Assembly (NCBI GenBank): GCA_010909165.1
Contig: VJWM01000003.1
Span: 411,949 to 475,948 of the forward strand
Direction: 5' to 3'
Origin: Anthoceros angustus
Taxonomy: Eukaryota > Streptophyta > Anthocerotopsida > Anthocerotales > Anthocerotaceae
Length of the DNA: 64,000 nt
This document shows, piece by piece, positions 10,991 to 23,367 of this stretch. A model generated the notes under the pieces. The model did not search any database. It was not told the DNA's origin and worked only from the letters and a program-made list of their open reading frames with translations. The translations under genes were made by a program, and so were the position numbers. How positions within the stretch are numbered: position 1 is the first letter of the stretch; every line of letters starts with the position of its first letter.

Positions 10991-13012
10991 GTCTTCACCA
11001 GTAGATGCGCTGTAACAAAAATGTATTCTTCTTTGGAAGGCCGGATATTATTACCTATACACGAGTGCAACGTCCGGAGTGAGAAAAATAATACTTGACA
11101 CGGATACACGTGTCTCGCACGGAATAGGGATACACAGGGTGGCGTGCAGGTTAGGTATTTGGGGAACGTCGAAGGGGAACGATTGGAGGCGCGATGGGCG
11201 CGCGCCATTACTGCGGCACAGTCGCTTTTTCGCTAAACGGTAAGTCAACGAATATCTATCCGTGCGTTTGCTGTGTGAATGGAGAAATAAATTAATCCAG
11301 TTTTTCTGTTCACGCGATGCTGGCATCGAACTCGCCTTCGCCGGCTGCCGGCATTGACAGCGGGCGACAACGTGATGCGCGAGCGCGGCTAGGCGAAGGC
11401 AGTGGCAGTGGCGTGGTACAGGGCAGCAGCGCAGGCGAGGCTCCATCAGCTGTCAGATGCAACCCCCAAGGACGCTCTCTGACGGCTGTGCGCTGCAGCT
11501 CTCTGTTTACTTTCATTTGCATTGGTTTGCTTGCCTTTGCCCTGTCCACCTCCTGTCCTCTTGTCCGGGCGTGTCCTTTGATGAGAATGTCATGCGTCCG
11601 CCTATCCCCATGCGAGCTCGCTCCAGGCCGTCCTTGGCACACACCGCTGGGCTGTGCCCTTGCACGGCAACTGCATGTGGCCCTGATCAGTCACTGTAGC
11701 ATGCGGAATTGATGGCCCAGGCAAAGATCTGATGGTAACCTGCTGCACAGTTGGCAGGTCGGGTTTCGGTGTTACGTCCGCTTCTATTTGCTGGCCGGGA
11801 GGACAAATTTTATTATGGAGCACTGCTTCTTGGATCTGACATGGTTTAACGCTTCAAGGGATGCACTGATGTTGAGTTTCAACATCATGGAAGGACAGAT
11901 CGGGAGGCGTGATATCACCGAACTGGCGGTGTTTGTCTGTAAGCTCATGAGCAGTCAGAGAGGGGACGGATCGTGTGGAGAAGCCCTTGAATTGCAGTCC
12001 AGCGACAGTCTGTCACAGCGTTTGCCCGTAGAGTGCCTTTTCCGTTGCCCTTGTGTGCAGGCTAGCAGCAGTCAGGAGAAAGTATGCTGCGGTCACAAGT
12101 GGAACCTTGAGACCGCTGGTGAGGGCAAGGGAAGGACATGCAGGATGTTCAGGATGTCAAGGTGATGTGGACTTGAGTGGTGAAGGAGCGGCCCAGACAG
12201 CTCATGCCAGTGATATTGTGAGCAGATTGTGTGGATTATTGGTGCTCATTCAGAATTCCGTGATGCTGAACCATCCTGCATCTGATTCTCTGCGTGCATG
12301 CGCGGCTGCTTTCACAGACGAGCCACCTGTGATCACTGCTCCTGGCTCCCCATCACTTGGAGGTAGGAATGACACTGACTAGTCGCACACAAACTCTGTG
12401 CTGATCTGAGTCCAAGCAATTCAAATCCACCTGACTAGGAGGACGGACAGAGTGAAAACGTGAATCTCGTTGCCGATTTCCACCAAAGCCACATACCACC
12501 AGAGAGGAGCACAATCTGGAAGTCTGGAGACCAATAATGCTTTCTAAACAGCGACTTGTAAGGGCTCTTCGGCCATGTTCTCGGATCATTTTACAGGTCA
12601 GCTTATCTTCGTACCCGTCTTCGGTGGTGGTAGTTGTCTCCAGCTCCAAGCTGGACAGGAAATGTTTGACGTGCTGTGGGATATGGTCTGTGACAACGAT
12701 AACCATAGAACGGACAGGACCACTTACCTTTGCCTTTAGTCTAGATGCGAATGTATCCTCCGAAAGGAATGAACTATCTCCTTTCGTAGCCTTCAGCTGT
12801 GCCACCTGCTCCCAATTTGGATAGGTGGCTTCTGTTGTGATTCTGAAGTCTGGAAAGTGACATCGAGCTAACCGTAGAATGAACAGGCATAGTGGTCCTA
12901 TCTTTTACCCTAGAGATATGAAAAAATCCTAGAGAGAAATGGCGTAAGTTTCTCTAAATGTCACGCTACTCTTGTACGTACCATCGGCCTTGACTCAAAA
13001 TCTGAGTTGTAG
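10991..13012. other. Intergenic, includes an unrecognised open frame (-) at 12353-12850
   Basis: I see no recognisable gene. The minus-strand frame through 12353-12850 stays open for more than 150 codons (VTDHIPQHVKHFLSSLELET is a readable part). It lies downstream of the Kir-like stop codon, so it could be 3'UTR or an unrecognised exon. The plus strand has short frames at 11317-12165 with no similarity that I can name. Confidence 0.3.
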
Positions 13013-15944
13013 CTAAGTGTCCACAGGCTTCCAGCAACTAAGCTTAGAATGGTCTATGATACGTTCACCCTTCTTGTTCATCAAAATCAGGTCCTCAAAC
13101 TCCGCATTCCATTTCACATCGTCGTCAGCCACACAATAGTGTTGGACATGGAAAATTGACTGCATTGTAGATCGTTCAATTCCAACCTGAAAACAAATGA
13201 CCAGTTCAATTCATTCCCGAACCCCTGACTCTTGGAGCCACGAATCATTTAATATTTTCATTTCAGTAAAAAAAAAAAAAAAGAGAACCATGAAGTTGAC
13301 AGAACAACACTTACCACACTGAGCACAAAAATGGCGTCCTCCTTGTCCAGCATTGCAGGTGATCGTCCATAGAGCGGACTGGATTCATCGATCACATGAC
13401 GCACCGTCATGCCGAAATGCAGGTAAGAAATCTCTGGTCGTATCTGAGTCGCCCCATTATACATCTATCAAAGGCGGCTTCAGTTTCTGCATAAGCCAAA
13501 GTGCTGAAGCTAGTCTATGGAAATGTACACCAGTCCCTTGTTTGGAAGTATGCCTACCAGTTTCAGAGACTGCATTGATCGGAAATAGCTGCCACTTCGC
13601 GTCACTGTGTTGTATCTGTATGAGAGATCAACCTTCACATCTACAAGTTCACATGGTTGTGGTCCCGCTAACACGTATCTGGCCATCAGCACACTGACAA
13701 TGCAACGTGTGAGTGTCACTGGAAACGCAGTGGATGATACCTTCAGCTTCATCTGAGACAACACTGGTATACTCACTTGTACAGCTGTGGTTTTTGCCTC
13801 CTCTTCTGTTGTACTGCAGGGCAGACGAGGGCCACAGTCGAGCATTTCACCGGCTGGGATGGTTGTGATAGGCGAGCAAATACTGCACGCAAGAATGACG
13901 ACATCTGAGGAAGGTTTAGGGTTTAGGATCAACATCCCAAGCATGGTGAAAGCAGGAGATGAGGTGATGCACACCTGCACCACTCAAGAAGACGAACACA
14001 AGTTGGCCCACCAACGCATTGATGTTGGCAACCACGAGGGTGTATGGTGACAGAGGTGCTAACTCAGGCTGCAGCCCAGTTGATAAGGAGAGGCTGAACA
14101 TGAAGACTTGGAACAGAGTTTCCCACGAGATTTGGAGTGAGAAGGAGTCCGAGAGGTGGAGAAACTGCCTTGCCGTTTCATCCACTGCCAAGCCTCCGAA
14201 TTCGGGCAGATATAGGAGGGTGAAGACCATACTGACCAGAATTGGTGCGGCGAACATGCCAACCGCAAATTCTAAAGGCGGCCATCTTAACATGTATACA
14301 TAACAGTCGTGCATCATGGTAAGCAGCCCATTATCCTGTTGCAGAACTTGAAAATTCTGAAAGCCTCGCAGGCCACGATATTCTGGATCATCCGCTTTTG
14401 TGAAAGCCGTGAACTCGTCATCACTGTCACTACTACTTTCGTTGTCCGCCGTTAAGAAGTCGGTAACTTTGCTTGTCACCTGTGCAGCAGCGACTGTCAC
14501 CTGCTCAGCAGTGGTACTAACTTGGTCGACCACCTGGCCAGCCTGCTCAATCACAGCATCAGGTAGAATTTCAGCAACTTGGTCCACCACCTGTTGCCCT
14601 GTCTTCACAACCTTGTCTGCAACGACAGCTATTATTTGAGGCAGAAGAGAGGTGGCGACTGCTACAGTCTCAGTATCATCTGAAAGTACCTGCTCAGCCA
14701 GAGCAACTCTGGCCTCGTCGACTTGTTGCAGGACATGGAGTGCTGTCCCATTTCCACTATGCAGTTCCGCCTTTGGACTATGCTGCCCGACCTCTGTACT
14801 TGGCCGCGTAGTGCCGTTCAGAGGCTGACTGGTTGAAGCAGAGTTTGGATCTGAATGGCTATGGAGCATCACTTCTTCCGTGTGTGGCAATGCGGATGCT
14901 GATGCAATATCCTGCCCTACCACATCTATGTTCTCTGCTGCACCATTATGAGCCGAATTAGCTGGTTGCTCGGCCTCATGAGGAGGCAGCCTGATATCTG
15001 AATTGACTGGCATAGCTCCCCTTGAACTTCCAGCTGATGCCTCACCACTGGCTGCACGTGCCATGGCCCCCACCCCGTGCAAAGGTTCACCAGCTCCCGC
15101 AGCAATATCATCTGGACTGCCCGCATTTTCCACCACAGACTCCAAGGTATGTTCCTCGGTTGACGCATTCAGATGCAGCCTTTTCACACTCTTCCTACGT
15201 TTTGATTTGAAGGACTGCCTGCGCTGCTGCATTTGTGCTTGCTGCAACGCAAACTTCTCTGCCCGAAGAACTTCATCCGTTGAGCCTTCAGCTTCACATG
15301 CATGACTCGGAACAGCACTTCCTTTCTTTGTATCATCTTCCTGACAAACACTGATGACATCTCCTTGACCTTTCCAGGACTTACCATTTCTCCCAGTCAC
15401 ACCAAGACCCTCGGTTCCTGAACATGGAATTGATCCCAACCCAGCTTCACCAACACCACGCCCGGTGATTTCCTCAAACTGCTCAATATGCCCATCCTGA
15501 CAGTTCTCCTCAGTACACTCGTCTTCGATCTCCTCATTCACATCACGATCCTGTAGTCCAGTCCAGCAACCACAGCACCCAAATCAGACTTCTCCTTCAC
15601 ATTTCAAACCCATACCTCATCACCAACACAAGAAACAGAAACAAGAAACCAGGCTCTGAACAGACCACACCAACCTTAGCACTGTCCCCATCAACTTCAT
15701 TGTCCCGCCGTGGCGGCGTTCGAGTCCTCCTTGACTTCCTTGATGCATTAGCACCGTGCACCGCGCCCGCAGTCCTGCCCAATCCCGCTTGAGCAACAAC
15801 CACAACCCGGGCTTGACAAGTTTTCGTCGAAGCAAGGGCACACCATCTCCCTCGTCCTCTCCATTGGACACCATTTTCAGATCCTACCTTGTAAACCCAA
15901 CACCCTGCCCTCCCCAGACCCGGAACAGCAACTAATGAAGACAT
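13013..15944 (-). CDS. Kir-like (inward-rectifier type) channel protein with non-canonical pore
   Basis: Exons 15944-15675, 15550-13975, 13882-13777, 13693-13558, 13443-13315 and 13186-13013; all GT-AG, phases close, giving about 796 residues. The first ~500 residues are acidic and low-complexity, with a helical VVDQVAEILPDAV-like segment. Then come TM1 (EFAVGMFAAPILVSMVF), a pore helix with FSLSLSTGLQPELAPLSP, TM2 (ANINALVGQLVFVFLSGAVF) and a cytoplasmic Kir-type beta domain: ARLSQPSQPVKCS, CELVDVKVDLSYR, HFGMTVRHVIDESSPLYG, HYCVADDDVKWNAEFEDL, IIDHSKLS. The C-terminal half aligns with Kir channels across its length, including the HVIDExSPLYG motif. Where Kir channels have T-I/V-G-Y-G, this protein reads S-T-G-L-Q, so K+ selectivity cannot be assumed. 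Absent from flowering plants as far as I know. The ATG at 15944 is the first in frame but the start is uncertain. Confidence 0.85.
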
Positions 15945-18399
15945 GGAATCAACTCCACCCACACAATTCCTCAGACAATCGTCTGCTCCTGATTGCAACC
16001 CAGTGTCTGACCATGGACAGTGAGCCTGAATGCTTGCTAACTGTGCAGAATACAGAGACTGGACTTCACCTACTCAGCAAGCTCACTGCAGCTCATCAGC
16101 CCACAGAAAATCCCGTTCTACTCCCTGCAGAACGGTTCGGTTAGACATGGCGGGCACCCGACTCGCTTGGAAACTATTTGAACTCCAATGTGGGCTCTGT
16201 TGGTTCCACCCATGGGAGTCCCGTGCTCCGATCCTGCTCGTCTCTGTTTCTGTTGAGGCACAAACTCAAGTCCCTTTCACCATCTGTCTTCTGTTTTCAT
16301 GTGTCCTGTTCCAAGTTCACGGCCTGGAAGTCCACATTTGTCAACAATTGAGGCATCCACGACACCGCCAGTCAGTCAAGTGTGGCGTCTGGTCAAAACC
16401 TGTCATCAGTTTTTAAGGGAAATGGAGAAATGACACGCGGGCTACACTGTAGCCATTGCCTTGTCCACTGCATTGTTCGCACGTCCTAGTTACGTAACTG
16501 GTGGCCAAACTCAAATGAAAGCCACTTCATTTGTGTAACGACTAACGAGGGACTCACGTAGCCGAAAAGGAGACTTTATGTAGGGAAAAAAAAAATCATC
16601 TACCCCGAAAAAAAAGGTGGGGAGGGAGAAACCCATCGAAGGGAATAAGCCAACTGGGCCGAGAATTTTGTGGTCCGGAATGTGGAAAGGCCTACCTACC
16701 ACTGGTGCCGAAGAAGCCGCATCGGAGTACATCGCGTTTGCCAGCGCCCTCCGGAGAAACTCACGTAGCCTACCGCATAGAAGCGGGTTGAAGGGAGGTG
16801 GAGGGGGGAAGGGGTTGTTGACAGCGGTGCCATGGAATTCCCGTGGACAAAATGTTGTACGAATCTAAGTACGTTGTTACTTGAAAATAAAATGTATAGT
16901 TGATAAAGATGTTTAAAATTTTTCAATATCCAACATGCATCCCCTACCCAGCTAGGTAACATGCATCCTCCACCGCCCAAGAGAACGCATCTTTCTATTT
17001 GGATGTTTGGTCCATTTACTTTCATTTCAAAGAAGACAACCGAGATCCGCGATCCCCCATCTTCGGCCATGGATCTTTAGTCATTTTCTTTTTTATCCAT
17101 CGAAAGCCACTCCTTATTGAGTCCTTTATCTTGCCAGGCACAGCAAATGAGTTGTAGGACTGAAGACGTCGTTCCCTTGATTCTTTATTGCTGAAGCGGC
17201 TCCTCATTAAGCCCTTAAAGGATATGTTGCCGGGCACGGAAATCCTAAGACATTCTTCCGTTGTTTCATCTGTGTCGATTAAACTCATTCTGAAAAAAGA
17301 ACACTTGTAACAAAAAAAACCCTTGTTATCGATGTAAAATATCCAACAAGTAATTTTTTTAAGTGAGTTAAAATGCACGGCAAGTATTATCATCACAAAA
17401 ACTGAAAATCAATTAAAATTGTATTCATCTTGCAAAAATAATACTTGCAATAAAAAAACCTTCATTACCCGCGTGAATTCATGATGAATAATTTTTTGAA
17501 GCGAGTTCAAATGCACAACAAGTATTGTGTTTATATCACAAAGCCTCGAGATGAAGAGAGTTGAAATCGTAGCTGGCCTTTATAAAGAGCAATGAGTTAG
17601 CTTAACTTGGAATCTATTAGATTAGAGTAGCTTCCCAAACCCTAAAATAACTGGGCTTACCGATCTCTCCTGTATTAATAAAGTATGTTCGACTTTAGAA
17701 TAGTACTATAAATAATGTTTGGGTAGAAATAGATTTCTCTTGCAAAAAAGGGTTATGACTAAAATCCCCTCTTTTTTTGGTGAAAACGTGTATTTGCTTT
17801 TTTTGTTTTTTGGCATTTTTTTGGGCGTTCTCTAATAGAAACGTGGTGTTAAATTCGCGGTGCCCACACCTTGCATGATCATTTGGTCACACTTTGCCTG
17901 ATCCATAGATGGGCACCACGATTTTGAAGGGTGAACGTATCAAAACCGTCATTTACACACTATTTAGGCATGTCCGCCGTTCATCCCATACAAGCGCTTC
18001 TCTTAGAAAATAGACGAACTGAGATGTAAAGACTCTAAACATCTGTATTCCTACCGATCGTGAGAATAACCTTATTTCAGAAAACCTCAAAATTGGATAA
18101 ATTCTAAAATCGAATACGTTTATAAATAAATTTATAATATTTATAAATATGTTGTATAAATAAATTTATAAATATAATTATAAATATATTTATACATATG
18201 TTTATAATGTGGAACAATACGCAAGTATCTTGTAAATGCCTCAAAATCTTCCAAAGAAAGAACTTGTATGAAACCAAATGTTAGTTTTTGTATCCGTAGA
18301 TAAGAATACTGAACAGTAATTTCTCTCGTTTCAATCTTCTCTTTGAAAGACTGCATATTTATGTGCTTACAACGCTAGTTTAATCTCCTAGAATCCGCC
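15945..18399. other. Intergenic, with direct repeats
   Basis: No gene recognised. On the minus strand at about 16600-16640 a GATGGGTTTCTCCCTCCC stretch weakly resembles the retroelement 3' hairpin. A segment of about 105 bp (ATACTTG...AACAAAAAAAACC...AATTTTTTRAAG...GAGTT...AAATGCAC) occurs twice, at about 17300-17385 and 17440-17530. The rest is AT-rich, with TATAAATAAATTTATAAATAT runs near 18115-18200. Confidence 0.4.
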
Positions 18400-19860
18400 A
18401 CGCTCTATAATAGTGGTCATGAGGACTACATAAACCTAAATGGATTTTTCTTGTAAAATGAGCAGAATAGTGAGGACTAATAACCCGTGCAAACTTTTCC
18501 TGTAAGATGAGCAGAACAATGGAAACTACTAAATTATCCTGCACACTTTTCTTGTAAGATGAGCATTTATAAAAGTGGGAACTACTAACCCCTACATACT
18601 TTTCTTGTCATATGAGCACACAGTGGGAATTTCTTATGATTCATAAGGACTTTTATCTTGAGATAAGCAGAACAATGAGGATTATTATTCCATGCGGACT
18701 TTTCTTGTAAGATGAGCAGAACAGTGGGCATTACTAATCCATGCGAATTATTCTTGTGAGATGAGCGGAATAGTGTGAACTACTAACCCATGTGGACTAT
18801 TCTCGTAAGATAAGCAGAACAGTGAGGACTACTTACCCATGCAAACTTTTCTTGTTAGATGGGCAAATCTTGAGGGCTTTTAATCGATGCGCACTTCTCT
18901 TATCAGATTAATAGAAACAGTGCGAACTACTAATCCGTACACACTTCTCTTATATAATGAGCAAAACAGTGGGGACTACTAATCCATGCACACTTCTCTT
19001 ATAACATGAGCAGAACACTGGGGACTACTAACCTGTGCACACTTCTCTAATAACATGAGCAGAATACTGAGGACTACTAACCCGTGCACACTTCTTATAA
19101 CATGAGCAGAACACTGGAAACTACTAACCTGTGCATACTTCTCTTATAACATGAGCAAAACATTGGGGACTACTAATTCGTGCACACTTCTCTCATATCT
19201 TGAGCAGAACAGTGGGGACTACTAACCCGTGCACACTTCTCTTATAACCTGAGTAGAACACTAGGGACTACTAACCCATACGGACTATTCTTATCAGATG
19301 AGAAGAATAATGGGGACTACTAGCCCATGTATACTTTTCTTGTGAGATGAGCAAACAATGGGGACTACTTATTATCATGCAGACTTTTCTTGTAACATGA
19401 GCAAAACAACCAAGGGACTGCAAATCCAAGCAAACTTTTCTTGTAAGATGAGCAAACAGTGAGGACTACTAATTGATGTGGACTTTCCTTGTTATATGAG
19501 CAGTACAGTAGGGAATACTAACCGTGCACATTTCTCTTGTAAGAAAAGCATAACAGTGGGGACTACGATTCAATGTGGACTATTCCCGTCAGATGAGCAG
19601 AATAATAGGGACTACTAGCCGATGAATACTTTTTTTATGAGATGAGCAAACAGTGAGGACGAGCAACCTATTTGAACTTTTCCTCTAAGATGAACAAACA
19701 GTGAGGACTATCAACCCATTTAAACTTTTCTTGTAAGATGAGCAGCAATCAATAAAGACCTCTAACCGATGCGGATTTTTTCTTGTTAGATGAGCAGACT
19801 ATAGAGTCTTAGGGACTACTAACTTAAGCAAACTTTTCTTCTAAGATGAGCAAACAAATA
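18400..19860. repeat. Large degenerate minisatellite, about 28-30 copies of a ~49-bp unit
   Basis: Consensus of one unit in two parts: AACAGTGGGGACTACTAACC then CRTGCACACTTTTCTTGTAAGATGAGCAG. Copies are 45-55 bp with 5-30% divergence; the central copies (about 18950-19260, with CACTTCTCTTATAACATGAG) are the most homogeneous, as expected for array ageing from the edges. No gene or known element ends inside. Confidence 0.95.
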
Positions 19861-20189
19861 AAGCATGGCAGACACAAATAGCAAATCACTAGTAGGTGGG
19901 TTGGTTACTCAATGGGCAAGGTCCACATCATAAATGACTTTGTGCAATTAGCCTAGGTGAGATCTATAATATTCACTCAAGAACAAAGCCATCTAAGATG
20001 ACTAATCAAGAAACCTTTCAAACGAGGGCCATCATCTCAATTTTCTTCCATTCAACTGAATTGAAAGATGATCTCGCGCTTTACAGTCTTCCACATGGGA
20101 AACTGATTGTTGTTTGGTCAATGAGGATGTTACAAACAACTAGTCCAAAGTGCTTGCTCGTAATAGAATGAGCACGCTTATATTTAAGG

Positions 20190-20965
20190 AAAGTATGTTT
20201 TATTGAGGGAAAAACGATGGGAGAAAACCCATCTAGCAGGGAACAATGAAGGGAAAACCCTGAGGGTGAAGGTAAAAAGCAGCAACTAAGCTCCTTATCT
20301 AAAGTTACCTACTGCTCCTAGAGCATCATTTGCAGAAAGAACAAATGGCCTGCAAACTACGGAGAAAGAGGAAAAAGCGTCACATGCCACCGCCGCCTTG
20401 TGAAGGATTACCGTCGAGAGGGCCCTTTGAAGGGCAATGGAGACTTGTTGTCTGAAGTAAACTGTGAAAAGGGACAAGATACCCGCAAGTATCGCCCACA
20501 CCATGCCTGCGTGCGTGGTAGGATTTGGCACAAGACAGGAGAAATTTATCGAAGTTCGCAGCCATGGCCCTATACGTTTCGAGTGTGAGCGGAATAAAGA
20601 AGTGGCTCGCTTCGTCCCTACAGATTGACCAGAGTCATGAGAGGGCGCACCCCAACCAAGATGGTTGGTGATAACTTGAGCGAAGATGGTGTCTCCAGCA
20701 AAGTCAGTAACCATCACGTCCGCCACCGAAACCGTGGACAAAGTACAAGTCAGCCCTTATCGAGCGACCTGTTCGAAGAATGTACCCTCGCTCCCTTCAG
20801 GCCATGTAACTGCTTTCGCTAGTAATGGCAAACATGACATCGCGGATAGCGTCGTGGGTGGCGATGCGGTGACCCCCATTGGGACAACGAGCAAGTGTAC
20901 CCCAAAGTCATCGCGCACTCGTAGGTAAGGAGGGAAGATGCCAAAAGCTAAAGCATGCCGAGACG
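20190..20965 (-). mobile_element. Degenerate retroelement relic C (zinc-knuckle + RLE-like domain and 3' module)
   Basis: Best-preserved copy of the family. Minus-strand reading from about 20910 gives ARCPNGGHRIATHDAIRDV, an in-frame stop, GRSIRADLYFVHGFGGGRD, then after one frameshift SVADVMVTDFAGDTIFAQV, and after another AANFDKFLLSCAKSYHARRH and VSIALQRALSTVI. The order (zinc knuckle, RH...RD helix, E/RADL, D-x-x-V-T, basic YxxR, RxxxSxALQ) is what I recall for C-terminal nuclease domains of some reverse-transcriptase-bearing elements. The 3' end (20300 to 20190) has GGAGCTTAGTTGCT, the hairpin GATGGG-TTTTCT-CCCATC and CCCTCAATAAAA. It is a pseudogene with at least one stop and two frameshifts. 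Confidence 0.65.
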
Positions 20966-23367
20966 GAATCACATCGCACTAGTGAAGGTGGTTGGTGTGA
21001 TGACAAAACCCCGTATACATGGATGAGCCAGAAGCCAAGCGACTGTGCCCCTATAATTAAGGGTAACTCTCTTATTTTTCAATTAGAATCTCTAAGTGAA
21101 ACTTTAGATTTTAATTGAAATACAAGAGAGCTGCACTCTCTGGAAGGAAGGCCCAGTAGGAATGTTAATAGCTAGGTGTCACGGAATAAAGCGAAGGGGA
21201 GAGTGATGAAGGCCTACCGCCACAAATTCTTGGGAGTCAAAGAGGGGCCCACTTGCCGTAAGCCAAGAGGATCTTGTTGATATTCGGTAGACTTCTCTTG
21301 GATGAATGTTGTTCTTTAGATATTGCAAAAGCTTGAGGTTGATACTTATCTTTTAGTATTCAATACCTATTCACTCGCATAAAATGCAAAATATGAGTGA
21401 AGGAAAAATTATATTGGTGGTCCAACAATATATCAATTTGGGGGTGAGGATGATTTCCCAACTCACTCATAACCTATCACACACCAGCAAACATGTCTCT
21501 CTCTATATTTTTAAGTGCTTAAGAGTTTTTAACTTTGCAAGTACAAGTACTTATATGGCCAAGATTTTTTTTGCGGAAGCTTACCTGACCAAGTTGAGAC
21601 AGAAAAATAAATACTAATGACGACATCTTCAAGATCTCATTTTCAAATGAACATATGAAGTCCATCTAATGTTTTTTTGAACAAATAATTATCTTGACCT
21701 CCGAGACAGGTCGTGGGAAATGAATGTGAGTCTAAGGACTCTAAATTACCTTTATTCAATCCTTCAGTATCGGGATAGCAAATGATGTGTAGAACGAAGT
21801 ACACTCTTTCCTATTTTTACCCACCTTTGATTTGCCATTCTTCGGCTTCCTTTCTTAAGTAATGGATGATTCTCAGTGATGCTTGCTTTTACAGCCTTTT
21901 CTACCTACCTAAAATGCAAACCAAATATTTAATTTTAATTCTATTCATCAGTAAATATTTTATTTTATTCTATCACACACACACACACACACATATAAAA
22001 TACAAAACCATAACAAATATTGATACACCTCACGTAGTTGAATCATAAGTCAATGAGCACACATCTTAGAATTGTTTGTCTAACCATTTGGATCATCAAT
22101 GCATAGAGTCTACCTAGAAGGATGGATTTATAGCGTAGAAGCCTTCTTGTTTCTGGCTACTACATATTACGGGATGCAAGAGCGGAAAGTTATGACTAAA
22201 GCGGAAGAGCGTATAGGAAAAGAGAGTGGAGGCAAGGTTGCTGGTTGGGTGACGCGCGTTCTTGCTGTGTAGCAACATCAAAAGGAAACCCTACACCTCA
22301 TGCCAAATGTCACGCTTCCCAAAACAGGTTCAGGTTCCTTCTCCAAGCACCGGATCATGGTTTCTAGAAACTCTACGCCTGGGGGACACATATCCGAAAA
22401 ACGACAACACATCCCAACGATACGGGTGGACTGGAATTTGGAAGCACCACGGTTCAGAACTTGTGTGGTTGCAGAGCTCCAGGTCCAGTGTCCAATGAAA
22501 GCTTGAGAGCAGCGCTGTCAGAGAGGACTTCCAGCTGTTGAGCAGCAATGTCGTGAACTGGAAGTGTCTCCCGCTTGAAACGGGGGAGGCCTCTGTTCCG
22601 TGGACGATCCAGGCCGCCAGGACTGGGAGTGATCTTTCGGAATATGTATGGGAACTGGAAACTATCCACACATTTATACCTACCTATGTACATATGTATG
22701 GATACCACCCGTATGAAGGATGTACTTGCAGTAAGTTACTGCTACAGCCGGCCTCGTTTTCTTCTTGTAGTGACTATGCAGGGTGGGCCCCGCCTAAATA
22801 CACGCTCTTCCCATCCCCACCCCCTGGCCTTAGTGCCTGGAGCCAGTTCTCCATCTTGGTCGGGCCTGGTGTGCGGAAATCCGTAAGAAATTCGTTTTCA
22901 GATAGGATACTCTGTCGCACTAGCCGAGGATAGGGATCGTTTCCCATCTCCCGGCTTTGGATCGGGGGATGGAGGTGCAGCTGGCCGGAGGTCTTTGAAG
23001 GAGTCCGAGACTGACCAGTGAAGACGTGTTGACTGGCAGAGACTCGAGGCCGAGATTGTCTCATTGTCGGATGTTTAGGCAGCTACCTTGCCACCGCTGA
23101 GATATCTGTGATATGGAGAAGGGGCTGCAACATTCCGATGGTTTTGGTGGGTAAGAGGGTTGCCTAGGCAGGATAACGTTCTCCCGCCCTGAAGGGCAAC
23201 AATAATCCGGCGGCCTTCTCTCATGCCTGGATCTCCACGTCCTCGTCGAAGAAATCTTCCGAAGTTGACCAGGACTTGGACTTTTGGAGGTACCAGGTGC
23301 TGCGTGGCATAGCGTTTTCAGCACCAGTTCCAAGTTCCCACTGTTATTCTGCTCCATATGTACAGAG
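20966..23367. other. Intergenic, upstream of the epimerase gene
   Basis: No gene recognised. A (CA)n run sits at 21972-21992. The stretch from about 22250 is less AT-rich and likely includes the promoter and 5' leader of the plus-strand epimerase gene. A TACAG acceptor-like sequence directly precedes its ATG (23361-23365), so a 5'UTR intron is possible. Confidence 0.4.

Noticed and set aside
12353-12850. A separate gene on the minus strand downstream of the Kir-like gene
   Set aside because: Open for more than 150 codons but without recognisable domain, start context or splice partners; left as unassigned.
18400-19860. Possible gene cluster or CRISPR-like repeat
   Set aside because: Continuous ~49-bp tandem units with no spacers and no conserved reading frame.
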